A stretch of 64,000 nt of DNA from Alphaproteobacteria bacterium (GCA_018827375.1 JAHJYW010000045.1:1-64000), one strand, 5' to 3'. Counted from the first letter of the stretch, positions 15,697 to 26,283 are shown. Numbers and translations are program-made. Notes: generated by a model not told the origin, from the letters alone.

Positions 15697-16472
15697 GCGC
15701 GTTTCTGAACCTTCAGAACAAGCGGGTACTGATAACGTCAGGCACGCGAGGCGCGGGCGCGGCAACCGTCTCGCTGTTCCGCGAGCTTGGCGCCCGCCTG
15801 GTGACGACGGCACGGACCCGGCCGTCAGACATGCCCGAAGACCTTTTCGTGGCGGCGGACCTCACGACCGCGCAAGGCTGCGCTGATCTTGCGGCAGCGG
15901 CGACAGAGCGCTTGGGAGAGATCGACATAATCGTCCACATGCTGGGCGGCTCGTCGGCGCCGGCAGGCGGTTTCGCTGCGCTTGGCGAGGACGACTGGCG
16001 AAAGGAGCTTGATCTCAACCTCCTGGCGGCGGTGCGGCTGGACCGAGCCCTTGTTCCCGCGATGGTCGGGCGCAAGCGGGGCGTCGTGGTTCACGTCACG
16101 TCGATTCAGAACCGCCTGCCATTGCCGGATTCAACGACTGCCTATGCGGCGGCAAAAGCGGCGCTTTCCACCTATAGCAAGAGCCTCTCCAAGGAAGTCT
16201 CGCCGCAAGGCGTGCGCGTTGTGCGTGTGTCGCCGGGCTGGATCGAAACGGAGTCATCCGTGGAATTGACGGAGCGGGTTGCCAAGAATGCGGGCACTGA
16301 CGCCGAAGGCGGCAAGCAGCTCATCATGGATGCGCTGGGCGGGATTCCGATCGGGCGACCATCGAAGCCCGCTGAGGTCGCAAACCTCATCGCCTTCCTC
16401 GCCTCGGACCGAGCGGCCACCATTACCGGGACTGAATACGTCATCGACGGCGGAACGATTCCGACGGCTTGA
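15693..16472 (+). CDS. SDR family oxidoreductase
   Basis: A 259-residue short-chain dehydrogenase/reductase. The nucleotide-binding start is [19 protein letters not shown] (TSGTRGAG in place of the usual TGxxxGxG), then the catalytic S (VTSIQNR) and the [18 protein letters not shown] motif (Y-x3-K). Near the end [14 protein letters not shown] and [15 protein letters not shown] are typical. Substrate unknown. Translationally coupled to the NTF2-like gene. Confidence 0.88.
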   Translation: MSAFLNLQNKRVLITSGTRGAGAATVSLFRELGARLVTTARTRPSDMPEDLFVAADLTTAQGCADLAAAATERLGEIDIIVHMLGGSSAPAGGFAALGEDDWRKELDLNLLAAVRLDRALVPAMVGRKRGVVVHVTSIQNRLPLPDSTTAYAAAKAALSTYSKSLSKEVSPQGVRVVRVSPGWIETESSVELTERVAKNAGTDAEGGKQLIMDALGGIPIGRPSKPAEVANLIAFLASDRAATITGTEYVIDGGTIPTA

Positions 16473-16511
16473 GGAGGAAGGAACGGCATGCGTCGCTGGG
16501 TGGATCCAATC

Positions 16512-16988
16512 TCAGAAGGGCAGCCGGGCGTTGTCCTTGACCTCCTTCATCACGAAGAAGGTCCGGGTTTGCCTGACGCCCGGCAGGGAGATCAGCTTCT
16601 GCCCGTGCAGCTTGTTGAAGTCCGCCATGTCGCGGACGCGGATCTTCAGCAGGTAGTCAAAGTCTCCGGCGACCAGATTGCAGTCGAGCACTTCCTTCAT
16701 CTGGAGCATGATCGCCTCGAAGGCGGCGAAGCTTTCAGGCGTGGACCGGTCCAGGACAACGCCGACCATCACAAGCGTTCCGAGGTCAACCGCCGACGGT
16801 GCAACCTCCGCACGGACACCCGTGATGTAGCCTGCGTCGAACAATCTTTGCGTCCGCCGGTGGCAGGTGGCGGGACTGACACTCACACGCGCTGCAAGGT
16901 CTGCATTGGTCAGCCGGCCGTCGCCATGCAGCGCCCGCAGGATCTTCGTATCAATCCGGTCCAGCGGGTCTCTGAAAGATTCTTTCAT
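16512..16988 (-). CDS. Lrp/AsnC family transcriptional regulator
   Basis: A 158-residue Lrp/AsnC protein with N-terminal HTH (LDRIDTKILRALHGDGRLTN, then SVSPATCHRRTQRLFDAGYI) and a C-terminal RAM ligand-binding domain (GDFDYLLKIRVRDMADFNKL). It is divergent from the alpha/beta hydrolase gene at 17130, with an AT-rich 141-bp intergenic region, the kind of site these proteins bind. Ligand and targets are unknown; local control of the hydrolases is inferred from position. Confidence 0.9.
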   Translation of the reverse strand: MKESFRDPLDRIDTKILRALHGDGRLTNADLAARVSVSPATCHRRTQRLFDAGYITGVRAEVAPSAVDLGTLVMVGVVLDRSTPESFAAFEAIMLQMKEVLDCNLVAGDFDYLLKIRVRDMADFNKLHGQKLISLPGVRQTRTFFVMKEVKDNARLPF

Positions 16989-17129
16989 AAACCGCCTCTC
17001 ACTTTCACTTAATCAACCCAAAATCTTCTTCCTGCTTTTCTATTACGAAAATATTTCAGTCAACTTGGAGAGCACCTTCCGGGAGAGTTGAGTTAAAAAG
17101 CACGCATCAAATCAAGAAGGATTACCGAC

Positions 17130-17924
17130 ATGATCACCACACTCCGTCATACCGCCGCTGCGGCGTCCGTTATCGGACTTGCAAGCTGCGCCCATCTTTC
17201 CCCGCAAATCCCGGCTGACCAGGCGGTGCGAAATATCGTGCTCGTGCACGGCGCCTTTGCCGACGGGTCAGGCTGGCATGGCGTCTATAACGATTTGACA
17301 GCGCGCGGCTATCACGTTGCCATCGTGCAAAACCCACTGACCTCGTTCGAAGATGACGTCGCCGCCACGCGCCGGGTTTTGGCGCGGCAGGACGGGCCAA
17401 GCATCCTTGTCGGCCATTCCTATGGCGGCTCCGTCATTACCGAAGCCGGAACGGACAAGACCGTGGCCGGTCTTGTCTATGTCTCGGCGCTCGCGCCCGA
17501 TGTGGGCGAGACGACGGGTGACCAGTTTGCGGAGATCCCTGCGCCGCCCGAATTCGTGATTGAGCCGGGCCCGGACGGATTTGGTTTCGTCAATACGGAG
17601 CTCTTCAAGGCTGGCTTTGCCGGCGATACGACTGACGCAGAGGCGGCCTTCCTGCGCGACTCGCAGGTGCCGATCAACATGGCGATCTTCGGTACGCCGC
17701 TGACGCAGGCTGCATGGCATGATAAACCGAGCTGGTTCGTTGTCGCAACGCAGGATAACGCCATCGATCCGCGCCTGCTGCGGCAGCAGGCCGCGCGCAT
17801 TGGCGCCGAGATCACGGAGGTCAAGGGAAGCCACGTCGTGTTTCTCACGCAGCCAAATGCGGTCTCTGACGTCATCGATCAGGCCGCGCGCGGGGCTTCA
17901 CTGAATGGCGATGTCAAAGGATGA
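17130..17924 (+). CDS. Alpha/beta hydrolase, putative lipoprotein
   Basis: A 264-residue alpha/beta hydrolase with an N-terminal lipoprotein signal (ASVIGLASC, Cys20). The fold shows [18 protein letters not shown] (oxyanion region), nucleophile S97 in [10 protein letters not shown], a late acidic residue around DNAIDPRLL and the catalytic His in KGSHVVFL. Likely an esterase-type enzyme anchored in the envelope; substrate unknown. AAGGATT precedes the ATG. Its TGA overlaps the start of the next hydrolase (ATGA). Confidence 0.82.
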   Translation: MITTLRHTAAAASVIGLASCAHLSPQIPADQAVRNIVLVHGAFADGSGWHGVYNDLTARGYHVAIVQNPLTSFEDDVAATRRVLARQDGPSILVGHSYGGSVITEAGTDKTVAGLVYVSALAPDVGETTGDQFAEIPAPPEFVIEPGPDGFGFVNTELFKAGFAGDTTDAEAAFLRDSQVPINMAIFGTPLTQAAWHDKPSWFVVATQDNAIDPRLLRQQAARIGAEITEVKGSHVVFLTQPNAVSDVIDQAARGASLNGDVKG

Positions 17925-18943
17925 CCGAGCATTCGATAGATCAAGTCATGGTGACAAGGATGTCCGAACCTGGTTCCGCCGAAACGCATCACACCAATCG
18001 CCGCGCATTCCTCGGTCTCGGCCTCGGTGCTGCAACGCTCGCCGCATTGCCAGCCACAGCACACCCCACTTCCCCGTCCCCCCTAGCAAACGAAAGGCAC
18101 ATGACCATGAGTACAATCACAACAAAAGATGGCGTGGATATCTTCTACAAGGACTGGGGCCCCAGAGACGGGCGACCGATTGTCTTCCACCATGGCTGGC
18201 CCCTGAGCGCAGATGACTGGGACACGCAGATGCTGTTCTTCGTCAATCAGGGCTATCGTGTCATTGCGCACGACAGGCGCGGGCACGGCCGGTCCGCACA
18301 GGTTTCGGACGGCCACGACATGGACCATTATGCAGCAGATGTTGCGGCGGTCGTTCAGCACCTCGACCTGAAGAATGCTGTTCATATTGGTCACTCGACG
18401 GGAGGCGGCGAAGTTGCACGGTATGTGGCACGCCATGGCCAGCCACAGGGCCGCGTTGCCAAAGCCGTCCTTATCGGTGCCGTCACACCCACCATGCTGA
18501 AGACCGCACAGAATCCCGGCGGCCTGACCATGGATGTTTTCGACGGGTTCCGCTCCGGACTGGCGGCTAATCGCTCCCAGTTCTACCTCGATATCGCGAG
18601 CGGTCCCTTCTATGGCTTCAACCGGCCAAATGCGACGGTACTCGAAGGCGCCATCCGGAACTGGTGGCGCCAGGGCATGATGGGATCTGCGAAAGCGCAC
18701 TATGACGGCATCAAGGCCTGGTCGGAGACAGATTTCACATCTGATCTCAAGAGCATCACGCTGCCGACGCTGGTGATGCATGGTGACGATGATCAGGTCG
18801 TACCGATCGCAAACACGGCGTTGCTTGCCGTGAATCTCCTCAAGAAGGGCGAACTGAAAGTCTATGAAGGCCTGCCCCACGGCATGGCGACGACGCAAGC
18901 CGATATCATCAACCCGGACCTGCTCGCGTTTATCAAGGCTTGA
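17921..18943 (+). CDS. Alpha/beta hydrolase, non-heme chloroperoxidase-like, Tat-exported
   Basis: A 340-residue protein. Residues ~64-340 match the cofactor-free haloperoxidase/esterase family: [28 protein letters not shown], nucleophile in [19 protein letters not shown], Asp in [11 protein letters not shown] and His in GLPHGMA. Unusually there is a ~50-residue N-terminal extension with a twin-arginine signal ([20 protein letters not shown]), implying export. An internal ATG at the normal family start (MSTITTKDG) could make a cytoplasmic form. Translationally coupled to the upstream lipoprotein hydrolase. Confidence 0.85.
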   Translation: MTEHSIDQVMVTRMSEPGSAETHHTNRRAFLGLGLGAATLAALPATAHPTSPSPLANERHMTMSTITTKDGVDIFYKDWGPRDGRPIVFHHGWPLSADDWDTQMLFFVNQGYRVIAHDRRGHGRSAQVSDGHDMDHYAADVAAVVQHLDLKNAVHIGHSTGGGEVARYVARHGQPQGRVAKAVLIGAVTPTMLKTAQNPGGLTMDVFDGFRSGLAANRSQFYLDIASGPFYGFNRPNATVLEGAIRNWWRQGMMGSAKAHYDGIKAWSETDFTSDLKSITLPTLVMHGDDDQVVPIANTALLAVNLLKKGELKVYEGLPHGMATTQADIINPDLLAFIKA

Positions 18944-19002
18944 GGCTTTGCTTCAAAAAATTAGCTGCAGTGTCGGCCGCCGGTCGGCACGTCAGCGCAA
19001 AA

Positions 19003-21705
19003 TCAGAAGCGTTCGAGGAGGCGGCGCAGGTATTCGCGTTCGTCTTCGTCGTCGGCGTCATTATAGCGGCGGCGCAGCTCATCCAGAATATCCTTGGCGC
19101 GCTGGCGTTCGCCGACATCCGGGATGTTGACATTGTCGCCATTGCTGCCGCTGCCACTGGCATTGCGGCCGAAGGGATCTTTCGCATTGCCGGCTTCGCC
19201 TTCGCCATTGCGCGCGGCGCGAATGGCGTCGAGGGACTTGGCAAGCGCGCGTGACTGTTCGGAGAGCAGCTGCGTCGCCTGTTCCTGATTGCGGGCAGCG
19301 CTGCGCGAATTACCGCGATTGAGCGCATCCTCGGCCTGACGCTGGGCCCGGCGGATATCTTCCATCGCATCCGGGTCGACACGGCCTGCGAGCGCATCAT
19401 CGCCGGTTTCGCCGCCCTGCCCCAGCCCTTTCTCACGGGCGAGCTTCTCCACAAGTTCGCCGAGCCGGGCCTGGCGTTCAGCCAGCGTGCCTTCGGTCAT
19501 GGGCCGGCCGGCGCCTGAACCGTTTTCCTGATTATCAGCAGACTGACTGTCGCCGGAGCCTTCGCCCGGTGTCTCGCCCGGCTGTGCGCCATCGCCGGCC
19601 TGCGGGTTGCCGGAGGGATCTTCGCCGCCCGGTTGCTGGCCCTGCTGCTGGCCGGGCGTTTCATTGCTGCCGGGGCGTTCGCCGCGCTCTTCGGCCAGCG
19701 TGTCGTCATTCAGCTGGCGCTGCTCGCGCAGGATATCCGACAGGCGCTTCATCGCGTCTGTCAGTTCCTGCTCTTCGGGCGGCAGCTCTTCATCATTGTC
19801 GGCCTTCTCGCCCGGCATTCCGGGCATGCCCTTGCCGCCAGCGCCGCCCTTCTGGAATTCCAGGTTCTGCAGCATGTTGGTAATATCGGAAAGGAGCTGG
19901 CGGGCCTGATCGGACGCGCCCGTTTCGGTGAGGTCCTGCAAGGCCTTTAGCATGTCCTCGAAGTCCTGACCGCCAAGGTTTGGCCCGCCCGCCGATTGCT
20001 GACCGTCCTCGTTGGAGGGAGCGTCGTCCATGCCATTGGCCATGGCCTCGGCCATCTTTGCGGCGAGGTAATTGTTGGCAGCATCCCTGAAGGCTTCCAT
20101 ACGGCGCTTGATTTCGTCTTCCGAGGCGCCGTCGCGCAGGGCCTGTTCGAGCGCCTTGCGGGCGGCCTCGAGCCGGCGGAGCGCATCGGCGGAGCTGCCA
20201 TATTCGGATTTCAGCGCGAGAGCCCAGAGCAGCGGATCGATCGCGTCCGCCTCTTCCTTGTTGCCGGCCGCCGCAAGCACGCCGCGCGCCGTGCGAAAGG
20301 CGAGATAGGCGGCGAGGTCAGGCATGTATTGCTCGCCCTTGAACGTGATTGCGTCCAGCATGAGCGCAGCCTTCTGCACATCTGGCGGCGCGGCAGCGAG
20401 GCGGTTGGCCGCGGCTGTGTTCAGGGCGTCCTGATGCAGGGCGTCTTCGTTCTTAGGCAATTCGGCATAGGGGCGTGGCTCGCGCAGGACGGTGACGCGC
20501 ACTTCCTGGGCCACGCGGGCGGTCGGCTCGAGAAAGAGCTTTTCCGGCAGGATGAACGGCACGCTCTCGCTCGTGCCTTCCTGACCGGCACCGTCTGTGG
20601 CGATCAGCCGGACATTGACGGGCAGGCCCGCCCAGCGGTGGCGCGTAAGATCCAATTGCGCTGTGTCGCTGCTATCGGTGGGCGTTACGCCTGGCAGGGG
20701 CACAGGGACTCGGTCTTCCGCGTCTGGCGCGGCGGGGTTTGGCTCGCGCAGGGAAATGGCGAGTTCAAGCGCGGTGACGCCGTAATCGTCGGTCGCGCTC
20801 CATGTGAACTCGACCCGGTCCTGCTTGCCCATGCTCGGGATGGCGACGAATTTCGCGGACGGGGCATCGTCTGGCGAGGCCAAGAGACGCCAGGCGGCGC
20901 GTTCGCCCCACCAGCGCACAGAGAGGCGCGTATCTTCCATAACCATCGCTTTGGCCTCGAAGGCACCATCAGGCGTCGCATTGAAAGCCTGTCTGTGGGT
21001 CTTGCGGCCTTTCATGACGAGGCTCGGGGCTGAGGGCGCCTGCGTCCGCAAAGTGACCTCAGAACCTTTCGGGATACGGACTCCATCGAGACCCGGCTTG
21101 AGGAAGATCGGCGCGCGGCCGGTATGTTCAGGCGGCGTGATCCAGGCTTCGACGACCATGTCGTCAGCGCCCATCAGCGCGCCATAGTCTGGCGCGAAAG
21201 CGCGGTAGACGCGGCCTGGCGCATCGCTCCAGGCAATCACGGCAATCGCGACAAGGGCTGCCGGCAGGATGGCGCGGAGGAAATAGGGGTCGAGCGCCTT
21301 CCAGGCCGCCGTCAGCGAAGGCGGCCGCAGATTGCCAAGTTCGGCCAGAAGGCGCTCGCGGTGGCGCCGCCAGAGGCTGTGGGCTCCGCGCGAAGGATCA
21401 GCCGGCCTGTCGGTCAGACTGGTGAGCGGGCGCAGATCCGACTGGCGGTCCAGCGCATCGCGGGCGGCTTCATGTGTCGGCGCGTCGTAGCGGCGCAGGC
21501 CCCGGATCAGCAGCAGGGCGCCGCCGAGGAAGAAAACCAGCGTCATGACGGCGCCAATCGCCGGCTGGACGCGGTCGAACACGCCGGCAAGCGCCATGGC
21601 GATAAACAGGCATGTGAATACGAAGAGCGGCCAGAAGGCCCGGCCGAGGGCAAACAGCGTCAGTTTCCGCCAAGTGGCGGAAACCTTGGCGTTGATCGCC
21701 TTCAT
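19003..21705 (-). CDS. TIGR02302 family (DUF4175-like) membrane protein
   Basis: A ~900-residue protein restricted to alphaproteobacteria, function unknown. It has two N-terminal membrane helices (LFALGRAFWPLFVFTCLFIA, then IGAVMTLVFFLGGALLL) and a third near residue 150 (AILPAALVAIAVIAW). A large periplasmic region and a long Gln/Gly/Pro/Asn-rich low-complexity stretch in the last third follow (GEDPSGNPQAGDGAQPG and similar). The start at 21705 overlaps the lysA stop (ATGA); an ATG at 21723 is the alternative. It is the last gene of the argH-lysA operon. Confidence 0.82.
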   Translation of the reverse strand: MKAINAKVSATWRKLTLFALGRAFWPLFVFTCLFIAMALAGVFDRVQPAIGAVMTLVFFLGGALLLIRGLRRYDAPTHEAARDALDRQSDLRPLTSLTDRPADPSRGAHSLWRRHRERLLAELGNLRPPSLTAAWKALDPYFLRAILPAALVAIAVIAWSDAPGRVYRAFAPDYGALMGADDMVVEAWITPPEHTGRAPIFLKPGLDGVRIPKGSEVTLRTQAPSAPSLVMKGRKTHRQAFNATPDGAFEAKAMVMEDTRLSVRWWGERAAWRLLASPDDAPSAKFVAIPSMGKQDRVEFTWSATDDYGVTALELAISLREPNPAAPDAEDRVPVPLPGVTPTDSSDTAQLDLTRHRWAGLPVNVRLIATDGAGQEGTSESVPFILPEKLFLEPTARVAQEVRVTVLREPRPYAELPKNEDALHQDALNTAAANRLAAAPPDVQKAALMLDAITFKGEQYMPDLAAYLAFRTARGVLAAAGNKEEADAIDPLLWALALKSEYGSSADALRRLEAARKALEQALRDGASEDEIKRRMEAFRDAANNYLAAKMAEAMANGMDDAPSNEDGQQSAGGPNLGGQDFEDMLKALQDLTETGASDQARQLLSDITNMLQNLEFQKGGAGGKGMPGMPGEKADNDEELPPEEQELTDAMKRLSDILREQRQLNDDTLAEERGERPGSNETPGQQQGQQPGGEDPSGNPQAGDGAQPGETPGEGSGDSQSADNQENGSGAGRPMTEGTLAERQARLGELVEKLAREKGLGQGGETGDDALAGRVDPDAMEDIRRAQRQAEDALNRGNSRSAARNQEQATQLLSEQSRALAKSLDAIRAARNGEGEAGNAKDPFGRNASGSGSNGDNVNIPDVGERQRAKDILDELRRRYNDADDEDEREYLRRLLERF

Positions 21706-22976
21706 GCCGTCTGTGTCAGCCAATCGGGTACCTGTTCGAGCTCTACCATTTCGTCAAAGGACGGGCGCCTGCGCACGATATCAAACCTGTCGCCAGTCAC
21801 CAGCACTTCAGGCACAAGCGGGCGCGCATTGTAGGACGAGGACAGGACCGCGCCATAGGCCCCCGCCGACATGAAGGCGAGCCGGTCTCCCGGCGCCACT
21901 TGCGGCAAATCGCGTGCGACGGCGAACTTGTCGGTCGACTCGCAGATCGGGCCGACGACATCATAGGTCGCGCTCGGTGTGTCCGCGCTCGGTTCCCTGA
22001 GCGGCACAATGTCGTGATGGGCATCATAGAGCGCCGGGCGCATGAGATCATTCATGCCGGCATCCAGGATGAGAAACGTCCGGTCTGGCGCGTGTTTTTC
22101 ATAGAGCGCCGTCGTGAGCAGGACACCCGAATTGCCGGCGATGACACGGCCCGGCTCGAGGATGACCTGCACGTCCATGCCGTCCATGACTTCCGCAATC
22201 ATGCGGGCATAGGCCGAGGGCGGGGCCGGATCATCGCCCGCCTTGTAGGGAATGCCGAGGCCGCCGCCGACATCGATACGGCTGATTGTGTGGCCCGCCT
22301 CGCGGAGGCGGCGTGTCAGGCCGACAATCTTCTCGAAGGCCGCACGCATCGGCACGAGATCCCCGATCTGGCTGCCGATGTGCACGTCGACGCCGACGAC
22401 ATTGATGCCAGGAAGAGTTGCCGCTTCAGCATAGAGGGCTTCGGCCTCGCTCCATGGGATGCCGAACTTGTCGCCCTTTTTGCCCGTGGAAATGTTCGGG
22501 TGGCCGCCTGCCGCCACATCCGGGTTCACGCGCAACGCAATCGGCGCCATGCGGCCGAGCGCGCTTGCAACTTTCGACAGGAGGCGAAGCTCGCCCGCGC
22601 TCTCGACGTTGAACTGGTGTATGCCCTTTTCGAGCGCGAGATCCATTTCGGGCGCTGTCTTGCCGACACCGGAGAAAACAATCCGGTTCGCCGGAATGCC
22701 GGCTTTGAGGGCGCGCTGCATTTCGCCGCCGCTGACAACATCCGCGCCGCACCCTTCACGCGCGAGGGTCGACAGCACCGCGAGATTGCCATTGGCCTTC
22801 ACCGAATAGGCAATCAGGCAGTCCTGCCCCTCGAACGCTTCTGCAATAACGCGGGCATGGCGCGTCAGCGTGGCGGCGGAATAGACATAGCAGGGCGTGC
22901 CGACGGCATCGGCAACAGCATCGAGGCTGACGCCTTCGCAGTGAAGGCTGCCGCCGGAATAGGTGAAATGATGCAT
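21702..22976 (-). CDS. lysA: Diaminopimelate decarboxylase
   Basis: A 424-residue PLP enzyme catalysing the last step of lysine synthesis, meso-DAP to L-lysine and CO2. The PLP lysine is K60 in LIAYSVKANGN, the glycine-rich phosphate loop is in DVGGGLGIPYK, and the dimer-interface catalytic motif is GPICESTDKFA. It starts three bases after the small lipoprotein gene and is followed by an ATGA overlap with the TIGR02302 gene. Confidence 0.95.
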   Translation of the reverse strand: MHHFTYSGGSLHCEGVSLDAVADAVGTPCYVYSAATLTRHARVIAEAFEGQDCLIAYSVKANGNLAVLSTLAREGCGADVVSGGEMQRALKAGIPANRIVFSGVGKTAPEMDLALEKGIHQFNVESAGELRLLSKVASALGRMAPIALRVNPDVAAGGHPNISTGKKGDKFGIPWSEAEALYAEAATLPGINVVGVDVHIGSQIGDLVPMRAAFEKIVGLTRRLREAGHTISRIDVGGGLGIPYKAGDDPAPPSAYARMIAEVMDGMDVQVILEPGRVIAGNSGVLLTTALYEKHAPDRTFLILDAGMNDLMRPALYDAHHDIVPLREPSADTPSATYDVVGPICESTDKFAVARDLPQVAPGDRLAFMSAGAYGAVLSSSYNARPLVPEVLVTGDRFDIVRRRPSFDEMVELEQVPDWLTQTA

Positions 22977-22979
22977 TGT

Positions 22980-23231
22980 CTAGCGTGGTTCCGGTTCAGT
23001 GAGGCCGCCATCTTCGACGGGCACGGCTGGGGCAGTATCTGGCACGATGCCGCCCCATTGATTGATGCGTTCGCCGTCCTGGTCTTCAGGCACGACGAGC
23101 ACGGTGATGGGCATGACAGGCGATGCGGGCGGGGTGACCCGTGGCCCCGGTGCCTGGCAGGCCGTCAAAAGGAAGGCGCCACCGAGCGTGCCGGCGCCGA
23201 TCCCGCGAATGCGCACGAAATACCTGCGCAT
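22980..23231 (-). CDS. Small putative lipoprotein
   Basis: An 83-residue protein with an N-terminal signal and lipobox (GGAFLLTACQAPGP), followed by a proline-rich, acidic, probably disordered tail (PASPVMPITVLVVPEDQDGE). No named family recognised. It is packed between lptM and lysA with gaps of three bases on either side, so it is clearly part of the operon. Confidence 0.65.
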   Translation of the reverse strand: MRRYFVRIRGIGAGTLGGAFLLTACQAPGPRVTPPASPVMPITVLVVPEDQDGERINQWGGIVPDTAPAVPVEDGGLTEPEPR

Positions 23232-23234
23232 CGA

Positions 23235-23474
23235 TCAGTTTCCGCCAGTGCCGCCGAGCAATTCGTCGTCGGCGTCATCGGTCGTTGCCTGAGGCTCGCG
23301 CTCCGGCAGCGGCGGCAGGTCGGACTTGGCCTCATCCGGCAGGTCGGCTGCGTCGATGGCCCCGTCGGGCTCACCCCAGAGGGGGGCTGGACGTTTCAAG
23401 TCTCCGGTGAGGCCGCAGGCCGCGAGGCTGCTCATGGCGAGCAGGGCTGCGCCGAGCAAAAGGGGGCGTTTCAT
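23235..23474 (-). CDS. lptM: LptM-like lipoprotein
   Basis: A 79-residue lipoprotein of the LptM (YifL) type. The lipobox and the conserved segment after it read AACGLTGDLKRPAPLW, followed by an acidic disordered tail. In E. coli LptM assists assembly of the LptDE LPS translocon in the outer membrane. Location between argH and lysA is the usual one in proteobacteria. Assignment rests on the short Cys-proximal motif and on context. Confidence 0.75.
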   Translation of the reverse strand: MKRPLLLGAALLAMSSLAACGLTGDLKRPAPLWGEPDGAIDAADLPDEAKSDLPPLPEREPQATTDDADDELLGGTGGN

Positions 23475-23477
23475 GAC

Positions 23478-24881
23478 TTACTCCAGTCGCAATCTCTGTT
23501 TCCACTGTGCCACTTGTTCAGCGACACGAACAGGGCTTGTAGCGCCATAAGATGTCCGAGATGAGGCAGATGCCTCGACCGTCAGCACATCAAAAACGCT
23601 CTGCGCGATGTCCGCATGCACAGCCTGCATGTCTGCCAGTGAGAGTTCGGCAAGATCACAGGATTTTTCTTCCGCCTTCGCCACCAGCGTGCCGGTGATA
23701 TGGTGCGCCTCGCGGAACGGCAGGCCCAGCTCGCGGACCAGCCAGTCGGCAAGGTCTGTCGCGGTGGAAAAGCCCTTCGCGGCGGCGGCGCGCATCGCGT
23801 CTGGCTTGAAGCGGATCGTCTCGATCATGCCGGTCATGGCACGGACACATAGGTTGAACGTGTCGAACGCCTCGAACGTGAGTCGCTTGTCGTCCTGCAG
23901 GTCCTTGGCATAAGCGAGCGGCAGAGCCTTGATGGCGCCTTGCAGGGCCATGAAATTCGCGGTGATCAGCGCGGCCTTGGCGCGCACGAGCTCTGCCGCA
24001 TCCGGGTTGCGCTTCTGCGGCATGATCGAGCTGCCGGTCGACCAGGCATCGGTCAGCGCGGCAAAACCGAATTGCGGGCTTGTCCAGAGAACGATTTCCT
24101 CAGCGAGACGCGAAAGGTGCGTCGCGGCGATGGAGAGACCAGCGAGGGCCTCCAGCGCGAAATCGCGTGAGGCAACGGCATCGAGCGAATTGGCCATGGG
24201 CCGGGCAAAGCCAAGGGCTTCGGCGGTCATGTCGCGGTCGATGGGGAAGCCGGTGCCGGCGAGCGCAGCGGCGCCGAGCGGGCTTTCATTGAGACGAACG
24301 GCGCAATCAGCGAGGCGCGAACGGTCGCGCGAGGCCATTTCGACATAGGCGAGCAGGTGGTGTCCGAGCGTGACCGGCTGGGCCGTCTGCAAATGGGTGA
24401 AACCCGGCATGATCGTGCCGGCGTTTTCATCCGCGCGGGCCACGAGGGCCGATTGCAGGCCGGCCAGCAGCGAACCGGCGCCATCAAGGGCGCTGCGCGT
24501 CCACAGGCGGAAGTCGGTGATGACCTGATCATTGCGCGAACGGGCCGTATGGAGGCGCCCGGCGGGCTCGCCAATCAGCTCCTTGAGGCGCGCTTCGACA
24601 TTCATATGGATGTCTTCGAGCGCCCGGCGGAACGGAAATGTACCGTCACGCAGCTCAGCGACGACTGTATCAAGGCCGCCCTGTATGGCTTCATTGTCGG
24701 CCTGGGTAATGATCTCCATTTCGGCCAGCATGTCTGCATGGGCGCGTGATCCGGCAATATCCTCGGCGGCCATGCGGCGATCGATATCCAGCGAGGAATT
24801 GATCTCTTCCATGATTTCGGATGGGGTCGCGGCAAAGCGTCCTCCCCACATTGTCTGGCCTTTGCCCTGGTTCATTGCCAT
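23478..24881 (-). CDS. argH: Argininosuccinate lyase
   Basis: A 467-residue lyase converting argininosuccinate to arginine and fumarate. The fumarase/lyase signature [17 protein letters not shown] is present, with [15 protein letters not shown] and [13 protein letters not shown] conserved. The ATG at 24881 sits directly against AAAGGAT; the in-frame ATG at 24875 has better Shine-Dalgarno spacing and may be the true start. It heads the argH-lptM-lipoprotein-lysA-TIGR02302 operon and is divergent from the TlpA gene only 31 bp away. Confidence 0.95.
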   Translation of the reverse strand: MAMNQGKGQTMWGGRFAATPSEIMEEINSSLDIDRRMAAEDIAGSRAHADMLAEMEIITQADNEAIQGGLDTVVAELRDGTFPFRRALEDIHMNVEARLKELIGEPAGRLHTARSRNDQVITDFRLWTRSALDGAGSLLAGLQSALVARADENAGTIMPGFTHLQTAQPVTLGHHLLAYVEMASRDRSRLADCAVRLNESPLGAAALAGTGFPIDRDMTAEALGFARPMANSLDAVASRDFALEALAGLSIAATHLSRLAEEIVLWTSPQFGFAALTDAWSTGSSIMPQKRNPDAAELVRAKAALITANFMALQGAIKALPLAYAKDLQDDKRLTFEAFDTFNLCVRAMTGMIETIRFKPDAMRAAAAKGFSTATDLADWLVRELGLPFREAHHITGTLVAKAEEKSCDLAELSLADMQAVHADIAQSVFDVLTVEASASSRTSYGATSPVRVAEQVAQWKQRLRLE

Positions 24882-24912
24882 ATCCTTTATTCGACGCGAG
24901 GAGACCGTTCCG

Positions 24913-25503
24913 ATGACCCGCCTAGCCTTTATCGGCCTCTTCTTGGTCGCCCTTGGTGCAATTGTCTATGTGCTGTTCAGCGCAGTCGGCGGAAAGCCGC
25001 CATCCAATCCGCTCGAACGCTATGCCAAAGGCGATATGGCGAAGCTGAGCTTTGCCTCTTCGGGCGAGGCCGCGCCGACCGACAACATGTTTGCCGCCGA
25101 TGGCACACCCGTCACACTGGATGCCTGGAAAGGCAAGACCGTGCTGGTGAACTATTGGGCCACATGGTGTTCACCGTGCGAGCGGGAAATGCCTTCGCTG
25201 GGTGCCCTGCAGACAGCACGTGGCGGCGACGCCTTCGAGATCGTCGCAGTCAGTGTCGATTCCAGCGAAGACAAGGACTACGCCGCCAAGCGCCTCGGTG
25301 AACTCGGCGCCGCCAATATCTCGTTCCATATCGCCCCGCCGGAAAACTACGAAATCGTGTACGCCTCCGGTGTGAAGGGCTTTCCGACCAGCATCATCTA
25401 TGGCCCTGACGGCAAGGAAATCGCCCGGCTGGCGGGCGACGCCGACTGGTCTGCCATAGAGGCCGTGAGCTTTATCGACGCGATCCTAGCGAAGGCCGGA
25501 TAG
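24913..25503 (+). CDS. TlpA-family thiol:disulfide oxidoreductase
   Basis: A 196-residue thioredoxin-fold protein anchored by one N-terminal helix (residues ~4-24). The active site is C86-x-x-C89 in [15 protein letters not shown], with the cis-proline in VKGFPTSII. Likely a periplasmic reductase of the TlpA/ResA type that keeps cysteines reduced, e.g. for cytochrome maturation; the partner is unknown. Its last 18 bases overlap the convergent lipoprotein gene. Confidence 0.88.
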   Translation: MTRLAFIGLFLVALGAIVYVLFSAVGGKPPSNPLERYAKGDMAKLSFASSGEAAPTDNMFAADGTPVTLDAWKGKTVLVNYWATWCSPCEREMPSLGALQTARGGDAFEIVAVSVDSSEDKDYAAKRLGELGAANISFHIAPPENYEIVYASGVKGFPTSIIYGPDGKEIARLAGDADWSAIEAVSFIDAILAKAG

Positions 25504-26283
25504 TTCGAGCTTCACACGGCTGACCTGGGCGGCAATCTCGTTGACCGGCGCCGGAATGCTCTCGGCAAGCGGGCCTTTCGACGGCCACATGCGCACCAAA
25601 AGCTCCAATTCCATGACCAGCGGTTGGGCTTCAGGCGTATCGAGACGCTTGGCAATATCGCGCGCCGTCACGGCAAAGCCGTAAGCATCCTGGAATTCGC
25701 CAGCCTCAACGATCTGGCCTTCCGCGACACCGATCTTGTATTCGGCAATGCAGGTGTCCATCAGGAAATCGATCTGGCCAACGGGATCTGCATTCGCGTT
25801 TTGCTGCATGAGAGCGATATTCGCCTCGGCGGCATCGAGTTCAGGCGCGATCTCTTCGGCCGACTTGCCGGCAGCGAGGTCAGCGGAGACCTTTTCAAAG
25901 ATCGCCGCATCAAAGCCGAGCGCATCAATGCCGGCGCGTTCGGCCGCATGGGTTTCGGAGACAGGGTGAAGCAGGTGGCGTGCGGCCTGGTCCGGCGCAC
26001 CCGCGCGGAACAGGGCGAGGCCAGCGGCCACATGACCCGACATGAAGGCGATACGCTTGTCGACCGGCAGGGTCTGCATGTCCGCCATGCCAGCCATGGC
26101 GCCATTCTCGGTGCCGCCTTCTCCGCCCTCGCCCGCCATGCTGGCAGGCGCTGGCGCAGGCGCAGCGACGGGCGCTTCGGCACGGACGGGTTCGTTGCGG
26201 TCACCGCAGGCCGTGAGGCTTGTCGTGCCAAGCAAGGCGGCACCAAGGCCAAGGCTGGCCCAGCGTTTTGGCGTATAGGTCAT
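25486..26283 (-). CDS. Putative lipoprotein of unknown function
   Basis: A 265-residue protein with a lipoprotein signal (LGTTSLTACGDRNE) and an Ala/Pro-rich linker, then a soluble helical domain (DKRIAFMSGHVAAGLALFRA ... MELELLVRMWPSKGPLAE). The domain has regularly placed acidic residues and a His in SGHVAAG; the overall look is of a helical-bundle envelope protein. No family recognised with confidence. It overlaps the tlpA-like gene tail-to-tail by 18 bp. Confidence 0.65.
   Translation of the reverse strand: MTYTPKRWASLGLGAALLGTTSLTACGDRNEPVRAEAPVAAPAPAPASMAGEGGEGGTENGAMAGMADMQTLPVDKRIAFMSGHVAAGLALFRAGAPDQAARHLLHPVSETHAAERAGIDALGFDAAIFEKVSADLAAGKSAEEIAPELDAAEANIALMQQNANADPVGQIDFLMDTCIAEYKIGVAEGQIVEAGEFQDAYGFAVTARDIAKRLDTPEAQPLVMELELLVRMWPSKGPLAESIPAPVNEIAAQVSRVKLELSGLR

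Noticed and set aside
21900-23564. A 554-codon open frame antisense to lysA, the two small lipoproteins and argH
   Set aside because: Runs across four real genes on the other strand; composition is that of a GC-rich shadow.
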